From: an uncultured Acetatifactor sp. | Lineage (GTDB): Bacteria > Bacillota > Clostridia > Lachnospirales > Lachnospiraceae | Length of the DNA stretch: 64,000 nucleotides | Reading direction: 5' to 3' | NCBI GenBank assembly: GCA_934436435.1 | Contig: CAKSAN010000013.1 | Coordinates: 86,476 to 150,475 of the forward strand | In this document: positions 7,869-16,520 of the stretch, piece after piece | How positions within the stretch are numbered: the first letter of the stretch is position 1 | How the letters are laid out: every line of letters starts with the position of its first letter | Made by a program: the position numbers and the translations under genes | Notes under the pieces: model-generated | What the model saw: the letters and a program-made list of their open reading frames with translations, nothing else | Told to the model about the DNA's origin: nothing | Database searches by the model: none

Positions 7869-9722
7869 ATGCCTTTATGGAACAAAAGAGCGGTAAGCAG
7901 CGGACAAACAGAAGAATCATATAAGGAACAGCTACAATCCTTGAAACAGACTGTCAATAATCTGGGACTGGTATCCGAACAATTTGAAGGTGCGGCAGAG
8001 GGGCTGACAGAGTCCTCAGATAAGGTGGGACATGGCGTACAGGTGCTTGCGGAAGGCGCCTCAAAGCAGGAAAAAGATGTATTGCAATGCCGGAAAATAG
8101 CCGAGGAATTCACAGCGAAGATCACGGATATGGATCAGGAGACTGCAACTATGCAGACACAGGTTCAGCAGATGCAGCAACAGAGTGATCTTGGCAGACA
8201 AAGAGTGGAACATCTGGGGAAAACACAGGAAAAACTCAAAGGTTCCATGGATACGATCACAGAAGAGATTCGTACGCTTCTGGATAAAAATGCAAAGATT
8301 GAATCTGTCACAAGTGTTCTCTATAGTGTTGCCAAGCAGACGAATCTGCTGTCTTTAAATGCATCCATCGAGGCTGCCAGAGCCGGGGAAGCCGGAAGAG
8401 GATTTGCTCATGTGGCATATGAAGTACGAAAATTGTCGGAGGAATGTCATAAGGCAAGTCAGAGTATCAATGCATCCATTCAGGAGATTGTAGGTTCGTT
8501 ATCAAAACTGAAAGAGATCATGGAGGAATCCGATGCAGCTTTTGAAGCACAGAAAACTGCGGTAGGGGATACAATCTCTTCCTTTGAAAATATAAATCAC
8601 AGTGTGAAAGAACTGGCAGAAGCGCAGGTCTTTTTCACAGAACGTATGGATGAAGTCAATGGGAAGAAGGAAGAGCTACTGGAAATCATGGAATCTATTG
8701 CAACAATCTCCGGTCAGGCATCGGCATCCTCGGAAAACGTGGCAGGAATTACTGCAGAACAGAAGCAGAATGCCAGCCTTATGGGGCATGTATCCGAACG
8801 ATTGAACAGCGAATTAAATCAGCTGAATGAAATCCTGGCTAATATACCGGTGGATTATGCACCGGTACAGCGCAGGAAAATTGCCATGGTATGGGATCTG
8901 GATGATCCTTTCTGGTATCCGGCGACGAAACAGGCCTATCGCACTGCCAAAATTCTGAATTTTGATATTACGGTATTTGCACCTAAGGGAAGAGGAGAAG
9001 CAGGAACTCTGGAAATGGTGCATTTTCTGGAAAAGGTGTTGGAGGAGCGTTATGATGGAATCTGTATCTCACCCATTGCGGATCTCAGAGTGGAAAAATT
9101 GCTGCAGAAGATGGCAGAGAAGGGTGTGGAGGTGATTTTCATCCTGTCTGCATTTGATAGTGTTCCCTATCGCACACTCATCGGAACTGACAGTTATCAG
9201 TGCGGACGGAGTACCGGAGAGGCTGTGAGAGAAGCCTTGGGAGCCGACGGTGCCGTTGGCATTATCAAGTGGAAGGATAACCTCATTGAGACTGTAGAGG
9301 ACAGATACCACGGTGTTGTAGATGTTCTGAAAGAAAACAGAATTCCTTATTATGATATGACCGGTCCGGGAGAACCTACTGCTGAAGAAGCAACAAAATT
9401 AACTGACCGGCTTCTTACGGAGCATCCGGATATCTCTGTACTGTGCGCTACAAATGTAGGATGGGGACTGGCTTTTGCCAGATATCTTAAGTCCAAAGGG
9501 AAGAAGGCAAAACTGATAACAGTGGACTTCACGGATGAAGTTGGAGAATTCATGAAGGCCGGCTATGTAGATGCTGCAATTGCGCAGCGTCCGGAGAGCT
9601 GGGGATCCATGACACTAGAAAAAATAGAGGCAGTATTTGAAGGACAGAGTATACCCAAAACCATTGACACAGGAACCTATCCGGTAACACCGGCCAATAT
9701 CAGAATTTATGTGAAGGACTGA
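7869..9722 (+). CDS. soluble chemoreceptor signalling domain fused to a sugar-binding (Peripla_BP_4) domain
   Basis: 617 residues with no signal peptide or membrane segment. Residues 1-330 are a long helical methyl-accepting-type coiled coil with the kinase-contact tip at about 154-185 (AKQTNLLSLNASIEAARAGE, then AGRGFAHVAYEVRKLSEE). Residues 337-617 are a type I sugar-binding fold (KIAMVWDLDDPFWYP, YDGICISPIADLR, LIGTDSYQCGR, LITVDFTDEV), like the upstream secreted binding protein but without export signals. Known chemoreceptors place the ligand domain N-terminal and outside; here it is C-terminal and cytoplasmic. It should report internal sugar to CheA/CheW or to the neighbouring proteins. 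Architecture is directly visible; partner and ligand are inference. Confidence 0.9.
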   Translation: MPLWNKRAVSSGQTEESYKEQLQSLKQTVNNLGLVSEQFEGAAEGLTESSDKVGHGVQVLAEGASKQEKDVLQCRKIAEEFTAKITDMDQETATMQTQVQQMQQQSDLGRQRVEHLGKTQEKLKGSMDTITEEIRTLLDKNAKIESVTSVLYSVAKQTNLLSLNASIEAARAGEAGRGFAHVAYEVRKLSEECHKASQSINASIQEIVGSLSKLKEIMEESDAAFEAQKTAVGDTISSFENINHSVKELAEAQVFFTERMDEVNGKKEELLEIMESIATISGQASASSENVAGITAEQKQNASLMGHVSERLNSELNQLNEILANIPVDYAPVQRRKIAMVWDLDDPFWYPATKQAYRTAKILNFDITVFAPKGRGEAGTLEMVHFLEKVLEERYDGICISPIADLRVEKLLQKMAEKGVEVIFILSAFDSVPYRTLIGTDSYQCGRSTGEAVREALGADGAVGIIKWKDNLIETVEDRYHGVVDVLKENRIPYYDMTGPGEPTAEEATKLTDRLLTEHPDISVLCATNVGWGLAFARYLKSKGKKAKLITVDFTDEVGEFMKAGYVDAAIAQRPESWGSMTLEKIEAVFEGQSIPKTIDTGTYPVTPANIRIYVKD

Positions 9723-10576
9723 TCCCGTTTCTTGCGGTATTGCAGCGGCGACATCCGAAAAGAAGCGTGAAAGCTGCGGATAAAATGACTTACATTAGAA
9801 AAGCCGGACTGCAGGGCAACCTCTGTAACCGGCAGAGAGGTACTCTCTAACAGATGGCAGGCATGGGTCAGCCTCAGATGCATCAGGTATTGCGTCAGAG
9901 TCAGATGAAAGTGTTGCTTAAAATAGCGGGACAAATATTTCTCGGATAAATGAAATTGCTCTGCCAGGGTTTCCAACCGAAGGGGTTCCGTGTAGTTATA
10001 CTGCAGATAAGTCAGTATCTCACGCTGCATCGGATCGTTCCTTTTGGAGCCCATCGGGTTAATGGTTCCGCAGGAAGCAATTTTTTGGATAAGTGACAAC
10101 AATAAAATACGTAATCGGAAATGCCCGCCCAATGTATTTGGAAGCTGTCTGACAGACAGGATCTCACGGATGAGAGAAATGATGTCAGGACAGCTTTTTT
10201 CATGGGAAAGATTATGATGCAAAAGTAATTCATGGTTACGTAAGGGAAGGAGAAACTCCGTTTCCAATAGATCGTCCGTCTGAAAGGAAATAAATTCCAG
10301 TGGGAACAGCAGGGTATGATAGTCTACACCCGGAATTGCGGAACCCATAAAATGAAGCTCACCGGGATTCACAAAGTAGACGGAGCCGCCGGCCGCCTCG
10401 TATTCTTCTCCTTCAATGATGATCTTAAGAGAGCCGGAGCAGACATATATGATCTCAACCTCCGGATGCCAGTGGACAGGAATCTGAAAAAAAGCAGGCA
10501 TATCATGCAGGTGATAACAGCTAAAAGGAAATTCTTTTGTTCCGTGAATGCGTTCTTCTCTTAATTCAGGGTACAT
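9707..10576 (-). CDS. AraC-family transcriptional regulator with cupin domain
   Basis: 289 residues. The N-terminal cupin-like sensor (about 15-150) has HWHPEVEIIYVCSGSLKI and FVNPGELHF; a C-terminal AraC double helix-turn-helix (about 190-285) has LRLETLAEQFHLSEKYLSRYFKQHF and ALQSGFSNVSHFIRSFH. It is convergent with the chemoreceptor fusion, and their 3' ends overlap by 16 bases. AraC-cupin proteins usually control sugar genes; the target could be the sugar module on its left or the divergent MATE gene on its right. Not resolved. Confidence 0.92.
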   Translation of the reverse strand: MYPELREERIHGTKEFPFSCYHLHDMPAFFQIPVHWHPEVEIIYVCSGSLKIIIEGEEYEAAGGSVYFVNPGELHFMGSAIPGVDYHTLLFPLEFISFQTDDLLETEFLLPLRNHELLLHHNLSHEKSCPDIISLIREILSVRQLPNTLGGHFRLRILLLSLIQKIASCGTINPMGSKRNDPMQREILTYLQYNYTEPLRLETLAEQFHLSEKYLSRYFKQHFHLTLTQYLMHLRLTHACHLLESTSLPVTEVALQSGFSNVSHFIRSFHASFRMSPLQYRKKRDQSFT

Positions 10577-10702
10577 AGGCAGGCCTTTCTGTGAAGTGGA
10601 TCAGGGGATGTTATGGCCAGATTACTATAAAAGTAGAAATAAGTCAATTTTTTGTGGTGAAAATGCAAGTTTTAGGAAAGATAAAGTAGTAATATGTAAA
10701 AA

Positions 10703-10738
10703 TTGAAGGGACTATTCGGAATAGTATTATGAATAGTT
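10703..10738 (+). promoter_or_regulatory. promoter and palindromic operator upstream of MATE gene
   Basis: TTGAAG and TATTAT spaced 16 bases, with palindrome ACTATTCGGAATAGT (10711-10725) filling the spacer and a further GAATAGTT copy at 10731. A palindrome between -35 and -10 is typical of a repressor or MerR-like site. A transcription start near 10737 rules out the in-frame ATG at 10729 as initiator. Confidence 0.55.
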
Positions 10739-10791
10739 GTAAAATGAAAATGCAAATTTACAGGAACCGCAGAAAGGATATAAAACATACG

Positions 10792-12114
10792 ATGGAAGGA
10801 CAGAATAAGTCATTATTTCAATTATTTGTACCACTGTGTCTGGAGACGATCTTTTACATGTTGTCCGGAATGGTGGATACTTTAATGCTTTCTTCTGTGG
10901 GAGATCAGGCAGTCGGAGCAGTCGGAACAGCAAATACTTATATCGGTGTGTTCATTATTATGTATTCGGTAGTTTCTATGGGAATGCTGGCTGTGATGAC
11001 ACAGAATATCGGTGCGGGCAGACCGGGGATCGCCTGTCAGGCAAAGACTCTGGGATTATGGTTTAATGGGATCCTGGGTGTTGTGATGTCTGTTTTTTTG
11101 TTTTTCTGTTCCGATGGGATTCTGTATGTGGTAGGTATTGCACCGGCATTGAAGGAGCCTGCCGCACAATACCTGCGGATCGTAGGAGGCGGAAGTATAC
11201 TGAACGCAATGATTCCCATACTGGCAGGATATCTGCGTGCGTTTGGATATACGAAACAGCCCCTGATCGCAACCGTGACAGGTAATATTCTGAACTTTAT
11301 ATTAAATGCCGTGTTTCTGTTTCATTTCCACCTCGGCGTGCAGGGAGTTGCATCCGCAACAGTGATCTCCAAAGTAGTGAATCTGATATTGATAGTGATC
11401 TTTGTACGGCGGCTGATCCCTGCAAAAAAATATTCGGAGAGGGTAAACTCCGGAGAGATTTTGCGGCAGATCATCCGGATCGGATTACCTTCCGCTTTGG
11501 AAAATATTATTTATAATGTAGCGATGACACTGGTGATCCGTTTTCTGAACCAGATGGATACAGAGGGAATCAATGTGGCTGCCCGCTCCTATACGGCACA
11601 GATCACGAATTTATCCTTTTGTGTGGGAAATGCGCTTGCCCAGGCGAATGCCATTATGACCGGATGGTACATGGGTGCGGGAAAATATGAAATATGTGAT
11701 AAGCAGACGAAAAAATCTGCGGCGATCGGAGCGGTACTGGCGATGGGAACAGAATTTCTGTTTGCAGTCAGTGCCCCGGTCCTGATCTCTTTTTTCACAC
11801 AGGATAAGAGTATGGTAGAACTAGTGCAGAAGCTGATGTTTATTGACATTGCCCTGGAAGCCGGACGAGTGACAAATCTGGTATACGGAAATGCACTGAA
11901 AACCAGTGGAGATGCTGTATTTCCAGTGATCCTCGGAGCTGTTTTCATGTTTTTGTGTGCAGCGGGAGGAACGTATCTGTTGGGGATACAGCTGCATCTG
12001 GCAGTAGTGGGTGCTTATATCGGTCTGACAGCAGATGAATGCTGCCGGGCAGTCGGCATGCTGCTGCGCTGGCGGAGCGGAGCATGGAAGAAAAAGGGAT
12101 TGATCGAAGATTGA
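10792..12114 (+). CDS. MATE-family efflux transporter
   Basis: 440 residues from the ATG at 10792, preceded by AGAAAGGA and lying downstream of the predicted transcription start; an in-frame ATG at 10729 looks too early. About twelve membrane helices in two MatE halves are visible (FQLFVPLCLETIFYMLSGMVDTLMLS and, in the second half, RIGLPSALENIIYNVA). It exports organic cations or drugs using a Na+ or H+ gradient; substrate unknown. It is divergent from the AraC regulator, with the shared region 10577-10791 carrying a likely operator. A second MATE gene lies at 15002. Confidence 0.93.
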   Translation: MEGQNKSLFQLFVPLCLETIFYMLSGMVDTLMLSSVGDQAVGAVGTANTYIGVFIIMYSVVSMGMLAVMTQNIGAGRPGIACQAKTLGLWFNGILGVVMSVFLFFCSDGILYVVGIAPALKEPAAQYLRIVGGGSILNAMIPILAGYLRAFGYTKQPLIATVTGNILNFILNAVFLFHFHLGVQGVASATVISKVVNLILIVIFVRRLIPAKKYSERVNSGEILRQIIRIGLPSALENIIYNVAMTLVIRFLNQMDTEGINVAARSYTAQITNLSFCVGNALAQANAIMTGWYMGAGKYEICDKQTKKSAAIGAVLAMGTEFLFAVSAPVLISFFTQDKSMVELVQKLMFIDIALEAGRVTNLVYGNALKTSGDAVFPVILGAVFMFLCAAGGTYLLGIQLHLAVVGAYIGLTADECCRAVGMLLRWRSGAWKKKGLIED

Positions 12115-12174
12115 TGGAAGTGTAATAACGGAATGTAGCTTTTTTATCTGCCCAAACGTATTATAAGTATAAGG

Positions 12175-12190
12175 CTTGGAACGAAAGCCT
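12175..12190 (+). other. small hairpin in intergenic region 12115-12269
   Basis: The stretch between the MATE stop and the next promoter contains a short stem AGGCTT/AAGCCT but no open frame of note and no riboswitch class I can recognise. It could be the MATE 3' end. Confidence 0.3.
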
Positions 12191-12269
12191 CGTCAGGAAG
12201 ATACAGGATGGGCATTCTCTTGCTTTTCGTAGCTTATCATAGCATAGCGCATTTTTTACAACTAAAATA

Positions 12270-12297
12270 TTGACAATATGAAAAAATGTGTTATAGT
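12270..12297 (+). promoter_or_regulatory. promoter of metal-export operon
   Basis: Consensus TTGACA (12270-12275), 16-base spacer, TATAGT (12292-12297). The start point would fall inside the palindromic operator that begins at 12296, so the promoter should be repressible. Confidence 0.75.
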
Positions 12298-12332
12298 TCT
12301 AAATGCAAATGCAACTCATTTGCATTTAGAAC
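12296..12332 (+). promoter_or_regulatory. perfect palindromic operator, probably for the Fur-family regulator
   Basis: Two 16-bp arms, GTTCTAAATGCAAATG and its exact reverse complement, separated by CAACT. The site covers the predicted transcription start. AT-rich palindromes of this type are bound by Fur-family proteins, and such a regulator is encoded second in this operon, so autorepression by the bound metal is the simplest reading (inference). Confidence 0.7.
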
Positions 12333-12385
12333 AAATATATGATTAAGTATTCATTTGATAAAGAAAGTACGGAAAGGTAAGAGTC

Positions 12386-13267
12386 ATGTCGGAAGTTATT
12401 TTAGATACCTTAATAGATAGTATAAAGCTGGTGCCGTTTTTGTTCCTGACCTATCTGGCTATGGAATATCTGGAGCATAAGGCCGGCGAAAAGACCACAC
12501 ATATGGTGCGTAAGGCAGGTAAAATGGGACCGTTGATCGGTGGCGTGGCAGGTGTGCTGCCTCAGTGTGGATTCTCGGCAGCAGCATCCAACTTATATGC
12601 AGGCAGGGTGATCACCCTGGGAACACTGATAGCCATTTATCTGTCCACTTCTGATGAGATGCTGCCGATCCTGATTTCGGAGAAAATGGATATCCGCTTT
12701 GTACTGGGCGTGCTGGGAGCGAAAGCAGGCATTGGTGCCATAGCCGGATTTGTGATCGATCAGTTGGTCCGGGAGAGGAAGATGCACCCTCATGACCATG
12801 TTCACGGGCATGAGGAAAATGATCATGAAGAGGAAGAGCACATTCATGAGATCTGTGAGCATGAGAATTGCCATTGTGGAGAGGATGGCATTTTTCTGTC
12901 TGCGGTAAAACATACGCTTCAGATTACCTTTTTCATTATAGTCATTGGATTTGTTCTGAACACAGCACTGCATTTTGTGGGAGAAGATGTTCTGGCCGGC
13001 CTGATCCTGAACCGTCCCGTACTGGGACCTGTGCTGGCAGGAGTGGTGGGACTGATCCCCAACTGTGCAGCATCTGTGACCATAACACAATTGTATATCA
13101 GTGGTGTGATCAGCCTTGGAGCCATGATGTCCGGATTGCTGGTAGGTGCGGGAGTAGGACTGCTGGTGTTGTTCCGCGTGAATCCGGATAAAAAGGAAAA
13201 TCTGAAAATCGTGGGAATTTTATATGTGATTGGCGTTTTAGTAGGAATTGTGATAAACTGGCTGTAG
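12386..13267 (+). CDS. putative divalent-metal (manganese-type) exporter, ArsP_2-like permease
   Basis: 293 residues with about eight hydrophobic helices in two repeat halves (GPLIGGVAGVLPQCGFSAAA near residue 52; GPVLAGVVGLIPNCAASVT near 215). Between the halves lies a charged loop very rich in His, Glu and Cys (about 132-170), including HDHVHGHEENDHEEEEHIHE and CEHENCHC, typical of metal handling. This matches the family annotated as putative manganese transporter or 10-TM heavy-metal exporter. It is co-transcribed with a Fur-family regulator and has a palindrome at its promoter, supporting a metal-homeostasis role. The metal itself (Mn, Zn, Fe or other) cannot be read from the sequence. 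Confidence 0.85.
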   Translation: MSEVILDTLIDSIKLVPFLFLTYLAMEYLEHKAGEKTTHMVRKAGKMGPLIGGVAGVLPQCGFSAAASNLYAGRVITLGTLIAIYLSTSDEMLPILISEKMDIRFVLGVLGAKAGIGAIAGFVIDQLVRERKMHPHDHVHGHEENDHEEEEHIHEICEHENCHCGEDGIFLSAVKHTLQITFFIIVIGFVLNTALHFVGEDVLAGLILNRPVLGPVLAGVVGLIPNCAASVTITQLYISGVISLGAMMSGLLVGAGVGLLVLFRVNPDKKENLKIVGILYVIGVLVGIVINWL

Positions 13268-13434
13268 GCACGAGCAGTGCCAAAATTGAGAGCTGACTCT
13301 TTGACTGCTTGCAGGCATAAGAGGCAGATCCAATTTTGATAGGGCGACGCCCGTCCAGTGAGGGAACGCAGGGCGTTACCGAGCTGAGCAGCACTGCGGA
13401 TGCCCCGGATCACGATATAAAAGGACAGATATCT

Positions 13435-13881
13435 ATGGAAGAACATAAATGTGAACACAATGATATTTCCTACCCTAAGGGATTGAAATGGACCAAACAG
13501 AGAAAATGCGTGTATCAGGTGCTGGAGGAAGCGACCGAGCCCCTCAGCGCTGTACAGATTTACAATCGTATTGAGAAAGAACACGAAGGCAGTGATTATG
13601 CTGTATCCACGATCTACCGGATCCTGGCAACATTTGAAGAACACGGCATGGTAGAGAAGACAACGTTTATGGGAGACGGTACCGTAGTATACGAATTGAA
13701 CCGCGGGGAGCATACCCATTATGCGGTCTGTCTGGAATGTCATAAGCGTATTCCGTTGCCCAGCTGTCCCTTTGCACATGTGCATTTAGAGCAGGATACC
13801 GGAGATTTCACTGTCACCGGACACAAATTAGAGCTGTACGGCTACTGCAAAAAGTGCCAGGAAGCCCGTAAAAAACAGTAA
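13435..13881 (+). CDS. Fur-family metal-responsive transcriptional repressor
   Basis: 148 residues from the ATG with AAGGAC 9 bases upstream; the long in-frame upstream extension is intergenic. A winged-helix DNA-binding domain (about 20-90; LKWTKQRKCVYQVLEEA, YAVSTIYRILATFEEHGMV) is followed by the dimerisation and metal region with HTHYAVCLECHK and a second CxxC, CKKC, forming the structural zinc site. It belongs to the Fur/Zur/PerR group; which member is not certain. It is the second gene behind the palindromic promoter at 12296, so it likely represses its own operon. Confidence 0.92.
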   Translation: MEEHKCEHNDISYPKGLKWTKQRKCVYQVLEEATEPLSAVQIYNRIEKEHEGSDYAVSTIYRILATFEEHGMVEKTTFMGDGTVVYELNRGEHTHYAVCLECHKRIPLPSCPFAHVHLEQDTGDFTVTGHKLELYGYCKKCQEARKKQ

Positions 13882-13938
13882 TTTTACCTATTGTACAAAT
13901 AAATCAAAAAAAATATATAAATTTTTTTCAAAAAGTAC

Positions 13939-13967
13939 TTGCATTCTTGAAAACCATGTGATAATAT
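13939..13967 (+). promoter_or_regulatory. tRNA-Lys promoter
   Basis: TTGCAT (13939-13944) and TAATAT (13962-13967) with a 17-base spacer, about 43 bases upstream of the tRNA. Confidence 0.65.
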
Positions 13968-14009
13968 ATGTCTTGTCGTTGCGGGAGACACAACAACGAC
14001 ACAGAAAAT

Positions 14010-14082
14010 GCACCGCTAGCTCAGTTGGTAGAGCACCTGACTCTTAATCAGGGTGTCCAGGGTTCGAGCCCCTGGCGGTGCA
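14010..14082 (+). tRNA. tRNA-Lys (anticodon CUU)
   Basis: 73-base cloverleaf. The acceptor arm GCACCGC pairs with GCGGTGC; the D-arm is GCTC-AGTTGGTA-GAGC; the anticodon stem is CCTGA/TCAGG with loop CTCTTAA and anticodon CTT; the T-arm is CAGGG-TTCGAGC-CCCTG; the discriminator is A. The CCA end is not encoded. Confidence 0.98.
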
Positions 14083-14088
14083 CTCGAG

Positions 14089-14135
14089 AGAATCGTTTTT
14101 GGAGACATAGGAGCTCCGGGGACGGTTCTTTTTTT
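14089..14135 (+). terminator. probable terminator after tRNA-Lys
   Basis: Imperfect hairpin (AGAATCGT with ACGGTTCT, inner GGAG/CTCC) running into seven T residues just after the tRNA. Confidence 0.6.
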
Positions 14136-14163
14136 GCATAGATATGCTGTGAGGAGATTTCAT

Positions 14164-14940
14164 ATGACTGCGATATTTGATACTCATGCGCATTATGACG
14201 ATGACGCATTTAACGAAGACAGGGAACAGCTTCTGGCAGCGCTGCCGGAACAGGGGATCGCCCGGGTGGTGGATGTAGGCGCGAGCCTGGCATCCTGCCG
14301 GAAAGTGCTGGAACTGATGGAATGGTACGATTACATCTACGGAGCCATCGGAGTGCATCCCAGCGAGACTGCGGAACTGGACGAGGAATCCTATTTCTGG
14401 CTGAAGGAACAGTGCCAGAAGGAGAAATGTCTGGCGGTGGGAGAAATCGGACTGGATTATTACTGGCCGGAGCCGGACCACGAGATCCAGAAAAAGTGGT
14501 TCCTGCGACAGCTGGATCTGGCGAGAGAACTGCGCAAGCCTGTTATTATCCACTCCCGGGATGCGGCAAAGGACACCGTAGACCTCATGACAGAAGCACA
14601 CGCAGAGGAGATTGGCGGCGTGATCCATTGCTATTCCTATACGAAGGAAACGGCAAAGATCTTCTTGGATATGGGATTCTACTTCGGTATTGGCGGTGTA
14701 CTGACCTTTAAAAATGCGAAGAAGTTGAAGGAAGCGGTAGAGTACATTCCCATGGATCGTATCGTGCTGGAGACGGATTGCCCGTATCTGGCACCGGAAC
14801 CGAATCGCGGCAAACGCAACAGCTCCCTGAACATTCCCTATGTGATCGCTGCTATGGCACAGATCAAGGGAATCACAGAGGAAGAAGTGCGTAAGGCGGC
14901 ATGGGACAATTCACTTAGGCTGTATCATATGGAAAAATAG
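14164..14940 (+). CDS. TatD-family metal-dependent DNase/hydrolase
   Basis: 258 residues from the ATG preceded by GAGGAG at 7 bases; in-frame codons further upstream lie within the tRNA. TatD motifs in order: FDTHAHYDD (metal His pair), GVHPSE, GEIGLDYY (metal Glu), IHSRDAAKDT, GVIHCYS, and ETDCPYLAPEP with RGKRNSS. It is a TIM-barrel 3'-5' nuclease or quality-control hydrolase in the cytoplasm. It lies alone between the tRNA and a MATE gene. Confidence 0.95.
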   Translation: MTAIFDTHAHYDDDAFNEDREQLLAALPEQGIARVVDVGASLASCRKVLELMEWYDYIYGAIGVHPSETAELDEESYFWLKEQCQKEKCLAVGEIGLDYYWPEPDHEIQKKWFLRQLDLARELRKPVIIHSRDAAKDTVDLMTEAHAEEIGGVIHCYSYTKETAKIFLDMGFYFGIGGVLTFKNAKKLKEAVEYIPMDRIVLETDCPYLAPEPNRGKRNSSLNIPYVIAAMAQIKGITEEEVRKAAWDNSLRLYHMEK

Positions 14941-15001
14941 ATGGTCAGCGGATAAAGAGGTATGATTGGTGGGGAATCTATAGTAATAAAAGGTAAACAT
15001 T

Positions 15002-16360
15002 ATGGAAACAAGTACAACAAAGCAGCTATTTTCAAAAGAAGATCTGAAAAAACTAATCATTCCGCTCTTATTTGAACAGGCACTGGCCATCACCGTGGGC
15101 ATGGCGGATACCGTCATGATCTCTTCGGCGGGAGAAGCGGCGGTCTCCGGCGTATCCCTGATCGATATGTTCAACAACCTGATTATCAGCGTGCTGGCGG
15201 CGCTGGCTACCGGCGGCGCGGTGGTAACCTCCCAGTTCCTCGGGGCAGGGAAGAAAGAGGATGCCTGCAAATCCGCAAAACAGTTGATCGTGTTCTCCGT
15301 ATGTATTACCATCGGCATTTCGATTGTGGTCATGGTGTTCTGTAACGGCATTATTTCCCTGTTTTTCGGTAAGATCGAAGCGGATGTATTCCACAATGCC
15401 GTAATCTACATGATGATCTCCGCGTTGTCCTTCCCGTTTCTGGCCTTGTATAATTCCTGTGCGGCGTTGTTCCGCTCCATGGGCAATTCCAAGATTACAT
15501 TAAAGGTCTCTGTGGTGGAAAATATCATCAACATCGGAGGAAACGCCTTGGGCGTCTATGTTCTGGGACTGGGTGTGGCCGGTGTGGCGATCCCTTCCCT
15601 GATCTCCCGTGCGGTGGCAGGTTTTATCCTGTATCATTTGTTGAAAAATCCGTCCAACGAAGTCCATTTATTAAAAGAAAAATTCCGGATCGACTGGCCG
15701 GTGATCCATAAGATTTTTTATATCGGTATTCCCAGCGGCATTGAGAACGGTATTTTCCAGCTGGGACGTGTCATTGTGGTGAGCATTATTGCGGGCTTCG
15801 GAACCGTGCAGATTGCCGCCAACGGCGTGGCCAACAGTCTGGACAGCATGGGCTGTATCGTCGGACAGGCCATGAATCTGGCGATGATCACTGTGATCGG
15901 ACGCTGCGTCGGTGCTGGGGATTCCGGACAGGTGCGGTATTACACGAAAAAGCTGTTGAAGATTACCTACCTGTGTACGTTTGTAGTAAACAGTATCATT
16001 CTGCTGTGTCTGCCCTGGATCCTGAAATGCTACGGATTAAGCCCGGAGACCACACAGTTGTCCTACATTCTGGTTATGATCCACAACGGCATGGCAATGT
16101 TTTTGTGGCCGGTTTCTTTTGTGCTGCCGAACATGCTCCGTGCCTGCAATGATGTGCGGTTTACCATGGTGCTGTCCATATTTTCCATGTTCGTGTTCCG
16201 TATCGGATTCAGTTATATCATCGGTGTACATATGGGTTACGGAGCCATTGGTGTATGGATCGCCATGGTGATGGACTGGATCTTCCGCGTGACCTGTTTT
16301 GTAAGCAGATATTTGTCCGGACACTGGATGAAGACAGCCGGGTTAGAGAAGAACAGATAG
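15002..16360 (+). CDS. MATE-family efflux transporter (second copy)
   Basis: 452 residues, about twelve membrane helices, two MatE domains (LLFEQALAITVGMADTVMIS, AATGGAVVTSQFLGAGKK; second half IGIPSGIENGIFQLGRV). It belongs to a different subgroup from the gene at 10792, with more conventional N-terminal motifs. It is probably a Na+/H+-driven exporter of toxic small molecules; substrate unknown. It starts 61 bases after tatD and may share its transcript. Confidence 0.94.
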   Translation: METSTTKQLFSKEDLKKLIIPLLFEQALAITVGMADTVMISSAGEAAVSGVSLIDMFNNLIISVLAALATGGAVVTSQFLGAGKKEDACKSAKQLIVFSVCITIGISIVVMVFCNGIISLFFGKIEADVFHNAVIYMMISALSFPFLALYNSCAALFRSMGNSKITLKVSVVENIINIGGNALGVYVLGLGVAGVAIPSLISRAVAGFILYHLLKNPSNEVHLLKEKFRIDWPVIHKIFYIGIPSGIENGIFQLGRVIVVSIIAGFGTVQIAANGVANSLDSMGCIVGQAMNLAMITVIGRCVGAGDSGQVRYYTKKLLKITYLCTFVVNSIILLCLPWILKCYGLSPETTQLSYILVMIHNGMAMFLWPVSFVLPNMLRACNDVRFTMVLSIFSMFVFRIGFSYIIGVHMGYGAIGVWIAMVMDWIFRVTCFVSRYLSGHWMKTAGLEKNR

Positions 16361-16416
16361 TAGAGAGCATGATTTTGCTCTCGGACATGTTCATGAATGA
16401 ACTGTTATGAGATACA

Positions 16417-16445
16417 TTGTACAGTCCCGGGGAGTCTGTTATAAT
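16417..16445 (+). promoter_or_regulatory. promoter of aldose epimerase gene
   Basis: TTGTAC (16417-16422), 17-base spacer, TATAAT (16440-16445), about 75 bases before the start codon. Confidence 0.7.
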
Positions 16446-16520
16446 AAAAAACGTCGGAGGAGCGTCTGACAAGGCCTTCCGGAGCGTTACGATAATTGAA
16501 AATGAGGAGAGGTATGTAGT

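Noticed and set aside
12121..12260. Possible metal riboswitch upstream of the exporter gene
   Set aside because: It lies upstream of the promoter at 12270, so it would not be in the exporter transcript, and no known riboswitch core is visible.
13268..13434. Hairpins and repeated GCAGTGC/GCACTGC motifs between the exporter and Fur genes, as a possible CRISPR or mobile element
   Set aside because: No regular repeat spacing and no element ends; more likely ordinary intercistronic RNA structure.
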